Assembly (NCBI GenBank): GCA_038212215.1
Contig: JBBQUT010000004.1
Span: 62,001 to 126,000 of the forward strand
Origin: JALZAI01 sp038212215
GTDB taxonomy: Bacteria > Actinomycetota > Actinomycetes > Mycobacteriales > Jatrophihabitantaceae
Direction: 5' to 3'
DNA length: 64,000 nt
Shown here in pieces: positions 61,488 through 64,000 of the stretch. The notes under the pieces were generated by a model, which ran no database searches, was not told the DNA's origin, and saw only the letters and a program-made list of their open reading frames with translations. The position numbers and the translations under genes are program-made. Every line of letters begins with the position of its first letter. Positions within the stretch are counted from its first letter, which is position 1.

Positions 61488-62531
61488 CTACGCGTCGAAC
61501 AGGCTCGGCGGTCCGCTGCGCGGCGGGGTCAGCTGCAGGTGTTCCCATGCCGCTGCGGTGGCGACGCGTCCGCGCGGGGTGCGGGCGAGCAATCCGGCGC
61601 GGACCAGGAACGGTTCGGCGACCTCCTCGACGGTGCCCGCCTCCTCCCCGACCGCGACAGCCAGCGTGCCGACGCCGACCGGACCGCCGCCGAAGCGCCG
61701 CACCAGCGCGTCGAGCACGGCGCGATCGAGGCGGTCGAGGCCGAGCCGGTCGACGTCATAGACCGCGAGGGCCGCGTGCGCGATCTCGGCGGTGACGACG
61801 CCGTCGGCGCGTACCTCGGCATAGTCGCGTACGCGGCGCAACAGGCGGTTAGCGATACGCGGGGTGCCCCGCGAGCGCGAGGCGATCTCGACGGCGCCGG
61901 GCACTTCCAGGGCGACACCGAGCAGCTGCGCCGAGCGGTAGAGCACCTGCTCGAGCTCAGCCGGCTCGTAGAAATCCATGTGGCCGGTGAAGCCGAAGCG
62001 GTCGCGCAGCGGCCCGGTCAGCAGGCCGGCTCGGGTGGTGGCGCCGACGAGGGTGAACGGAGCGAGGCCGAGCGGGATCGCGGTGGCGCCCGGGCCCTTG
62101 CCGACGATCACGTCCACCCGGAAGTCCTCCATGGCCATGTAGAGCAGTTCCTCGGCGGGACGGGCGATGCGGTGAATCTCGTCGATGAACAGGACCTCGC
62201 CCTCGCTGAGGCTGGTGAGCAAGGCCGCCAGGTCGCCGGCCCGTTCGATTGCCGGCCCGCTGGTGACGCGGATCGGTGCCCCCAGCTCGGCGGCGACGAT
62301 CATGGCGAGACTGGTCTTGCCGAGCCCGGGCGGCCCGGAGAGCAGCACGTGATCCGGTGGCCGGTTGCGCCGCAATGCCGACTCGAGGACGAGCTGCAAC
62401 TGCTCACGCACCTTGGGCTGGCCGACGAATTCGCTGAACCGTTTCGGGCGCAGGCTGGCCTCGACCTCGCGCTCCTCCACCACCGGCAGCGGGCTGACGA
62501 GATCGGCATTCGGCTCGCTACGCTCCGTCAC
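61488..62531 (-). CDS. ruvB: Holliday junction helicase subunit RuvB
   Basis: Hexameric AAA+ motor that drives branch migration with RuvA. The 347-residue protein has RPKRFSEFVGQPKVREQLQL, Walker A LLSGPPGLGKTSLAMIV, Walker B VLFIDEIHRIARPAEELLY, the sensor TLVGATTRAGLLTGPLRDRF and the C-terminal winged helix (LARTPRGRVATAAAWEHL). GTG at 62531 overlaps the ruvA stop (GTGA). Confidence 0.97.
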   Translation of the reverse strand: MTERSEPNADLVSPLPVVEEREVEASLRPKRFSEFVGQPKVREQLQLVLESALRRNRPPDHVLLSGPPGLGKTSLAMIVAAELGAPIRVTSGPAIERAGDLAALLTSLSEGEVLFIDEIHRIARPAEELLYMAMEDFRVDVIVGKGPGATAIPLGLAPFTLVGATTRAGLLTGPLRDRFGFTGHMDFYEPAELEQVLYRSAQLLGVALEVPGAVEIASRSRGTPRIANRLLRRVRDYAEVRADGVVTAEIAHAALAVYDVDRLGLDRLDRAVLDALVRRFGGGPVGVGTLAVAVGEEAGTVEEVAEPFLVRAGLLARTPRGRVATAAAWEHLQLTPPRSGPPSLFDA

Positions 62532-63133
62532 GATCGTCCGAGCAGCTGGATCGAGCGACGCAGCATGACCGACACGTCGGGGGTCTCGCCCGCGTCGACG
62601 GCGACGACGTCGATCGCGTCGGCGGCCTCACGGCCGGAGAAGCCGAGGCCGGCCAATGCGTGCGCCAGCTGGTGCCGCCATGGCGACACCGGCGTCGCCC
62701 CGAGGCCCGGCGCGGCGCGCTCGGAGCCGTCGACGGAGCCGATCCGGTCGCGCAGCTCGATCACGATCCGCTCAGCACCCTTGCGACCGATTCCCGGGAC
62801 GGCGGTCAGGGCGGCGAAGTCGCTGCTCGCGATGGCGCGGCGCAACTCCCGCGGCGGGTGCACCCCGAGCATCGTCTGGGCGAGTTTCGGACCGACCCCG
62901 TTCGCGGTCTGCAGCAGTTCGAACAGCGCCCGCTCGTCGTCGTCGGCAAAGCCGTAGAGGGTCAGCGAGTCCTCCCGCACGACCAGGCTGGTGGCGAGCC
63001 TTGCCGCCTCGCCAACGCGCAGCCGCGCGAGCGTCCCGGGCGAACATGACACCGAGAGCCCGACGCCGCCCACGTCGACCACCGCGCCGTCCGGGCCGAG
63101 CGCCGCGACGACGCCGCGGACGCTGGCGATCAT
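62528..63133 (-). CDS. ruvA: Holliday junction DNA helicase RuvA
   Basis: Junction-binding tetramer that loads RuvB. The 201-residue protein has the N-terminal OB fold (MIASVRGVVAALGPDGAVVD, LYGFADDDERALFELLQTAN), two HhH motifs (GVGPKLAQTMLG and VPGIGRKGAERIVIELRD) and a C-terminal RuvB-binding helix bundle (ALAGLGFSGREAADAIDVVA). ATG at 63133 is the start. It overlaps the TPR-like gene upstream (ATGA). Confidence 0.96.
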   Translation of the reverse strand: MIASVRGVVAALGPDGAVVDVGGVGLSVSCSPGTLARLRVGEAARLATSLVVREDSLTLYGFADDDERALFELLQTANGVGPKLAQTMLGVHPPRELRRAIASSDFAALTAVPGIGRKGAERIVIELRDRIGSVDGSERAAPGLGATPVSPWRHQLAHALAGLGFSGREAADAIDVVAVDAGETPDVSVMLRRSIQLLGRS

Positions 63134-63669
63134 GCGTCGGCCAGCTTGTGTTCGGCGGCCGCGAGCGCGATTCGCGACGTTTCGGCCTCGTCCAGCTCTA
63201 GCTCCGCGCGGATCCGCAGCGCCCGGACGAAGTGCTGGCGGGCGTCGGACCAGTGCCCCTGGTCGAAGTCGTTCTCGCCCGCGTGTTGATGGGTGAACGC
63301 CTCGATGACCGGCCCGAACTGGCGGGCCGCCGCCAGCAGCTCGGTGAAGGTGACGTTGGACTGGGCGAAGTCGCCGCGCCACTGATCCACGTGCGCCAAT
63401 CGCAACCGGGCGGTGTGCTGCTGCGCGCCGTTGCCCGCGAGATCTGCGCGGTCGACGGCCCGCCGGCCCTGCTCGCGTGCATCCTCGAGCGAACCGATGC
63501 CGCGCAGCAACTCGACGAGTTCGGCGCGGGCGGCAAGCTCGGCGATCTCGTCCGGCGCCTCGCGAACCTCGACGTGCAGCTGATCGATGCGCGCACGCAC
63601 GGCGGGCGGGTCGGCGTACACCTCCCGCAGCGTCTGCGGGTCGTAGGTGTGCCCGAGCATCTCGCTCAT
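63130..63669 (-). CDS. TPR-like hypothetical protein between ruvC and ruvA
   Basis: A 179-residue all-helical protein with TPR-like periodic helices (ARAELVELLRGIGSLEDARE, RLRLAHVDQWRGDFAQSNVT, HQHAGENDFDQGHWSDARQH). The last block resembles a tetratricopeptide hairpin. Its function is unknown. The ATG at 63669 overlaps the ruvC stop and its own stop overlaps the ruvA start, both by ATGA, so it is translated inside the resolvasome operon. Confidence 0.75.
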   Translation of the reverse strand: MSEMLGHTYDPQTLREVYADPPAVRARIDQLHVEVREAPDEIAELAARAELVELLRGIGSLEDAREQGRRAVDRADLAGNGAQQHTARLRLAHVDQWRGDFAQSNVTFTELLAAARQFGPVIEAFTHQHAGENDFDQGHWSDARQHFVRALRIRAELELDEAETSRIALAAAEHKLADA

Positions 63670-64000
63670 CGCCCCATCTTGGCCGACGCTAGTGCAGCGG
63701 CCAGCCGCGAGGTCGCCGCACCGCGCCACACCTGGCAGATCGCGAGCGCCAGCGCGTCCGCCGCGTCGGCCGGACGAGGCGTGTCGGGCAGCTGCAGCAG
63801 CCGGGTGACCATCGCCGCGACCTGCGCCTTGTCGGCGCTGCCGGACCCCGTGACAGCCGCCTTGACCTCGCTCGGTGTGTGCAGCGCGACACGCACGCCG
63901 GCGCGAGTGGCCGCCACAATGGCGAGCCCCGCGACCTGCGCCGTGCCCATCACAGTCCGGACGTTGTGCTGGCTGAACACCCGTTCGACAGCTACAACGT
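63666..64000 (-). CDS. ruvC: Crossover junction endodeoxyribonuclease RuvC (C-terminal part)
   Basis: Resolves Holliday junctions. The window holds the C-terminal 111 codons and the gene continues past the edge. The visible part has ERVFSQHNVRTVMGTAQVAG, TPSEVKAAVTGSGSADKAQV and PADAADALALAICQVWRG, the last holding the catalytic Asp pair (DAADALA). The N-terminal Asp is outside the window. Confidence 0.95.
   Translation of the reverse strand, partial: VVAVERVFSQHNVRTVMGTAQVAGLAIVAATRAGVRVALHTPSEVKAAVTGSGSADKAQVAAMVTRLLQLPDTPRPADAADALALAICQVWRGAATSRLAAALASAKMGR

Overview
The window is high-GC, gene-dense DNA with GTG starts, ATGA/GTGA/TGATG gene overlaps and actinobacterial marker families (DUF3515, DUF6167, HU with a Lys/Ala/Pro tail, FbiD for coenzyme F420, a Nudix-histidine phosphatase MutT1). 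Gene order matches two chromosomal blocks that I recall from Mycobacterium tuberculosis: Rv2975-Rv2989 (thiL, DUF3515, ddl, gpsA, plsC-like, fbiD, ppk, mutT1, hupB, leuD, leuC, IclR) and Rv2552c-Rv2594c (aroE, mltG, ruvX, alaS, rarA, aspS, hisS, MBL, ppi, relA, apt, secF, secD, yajC, ruvB, ruvA, ruvC). I therefore read it as an actinobacterial chromosome, probably a soil or plant-associated lineage near Frankiales, Jatrophihabitantales or Nakamurellales. Genus cannot be fixed from the sequence alone.

Layout. 1-2124: end of rpmB, thiL, an Lrp-type RAM protein and a DUF3515 protein. 2134-7476: a MerR regulator divergent from a beta-oxidation operon (thiolase fadA, fused hydratase/dehydrogenase fadB) and a CaiB-type CoA transferase. 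7598-8775: a HipA-like kinase translationally coupled to a DUF3037 protein. 8846-19219: conserved block for cell wall (ddl), phospholipid (gpsA, plsC), F420 (fbiD), polyphosphate (ppk), nucleotide sanitation (mutT1), nucleoid (hup) and leucine synthesis (leuC, leuD and their divergent IclR regulator). 19284-27743: accessory metabolism (DUF2071, aldehyde dehydrogenase, alpha/beta hydrolase, acetoacetyl-CoA synthetase, Tat-exported phospholipase C, TfoX-like protein). 27900-28857: a decayed GGDEF protein. 28992-34951: an aerobic benzoyl-CoA epoxidation ('box') operon read leftwards: boxC, boxB, benzoate-CoA ligase, amidohydrolase, GNAT. No boxA reductase or boxD aldehyde dehydrogenase lies beside it. 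34982-36851: a patch of gene fragments around one intact Imm-5-like gene. 36852-40032: small regulators and enzymes. 40108-47504: second conserved block (rarA, DUF948, DUF6167, alaS, ruvX, a 35-codon ORF, mltG, aroE). 47670-48790: CpaE-like protein and VapBC. 48842-64000: aspS, hisS, MBL, cyclophilin, DUF222 remnant, relA, apt, secF, secD, yajC, ruvB, ruvA, a TPR-like gene and partial ruvC.

Most genes are housekeeping. The items most worth a second look are: a 51-bp palindromic repeat present in three ungapped copies; a 35-codon ORF fitted exactly between ruvX and mltG by overlaps at both ends; a box operon without its reductase, with a promoter overlapped by a palindrome; the HipA-like kinase/DUF3037 pair; a 23-bp tandem repeat grown from the shared 3' ends of two convergent genes; and a possible CTG start for relA. 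I saw no tRNA, rRNA, CRISPR array, prophage or insertion sequence.
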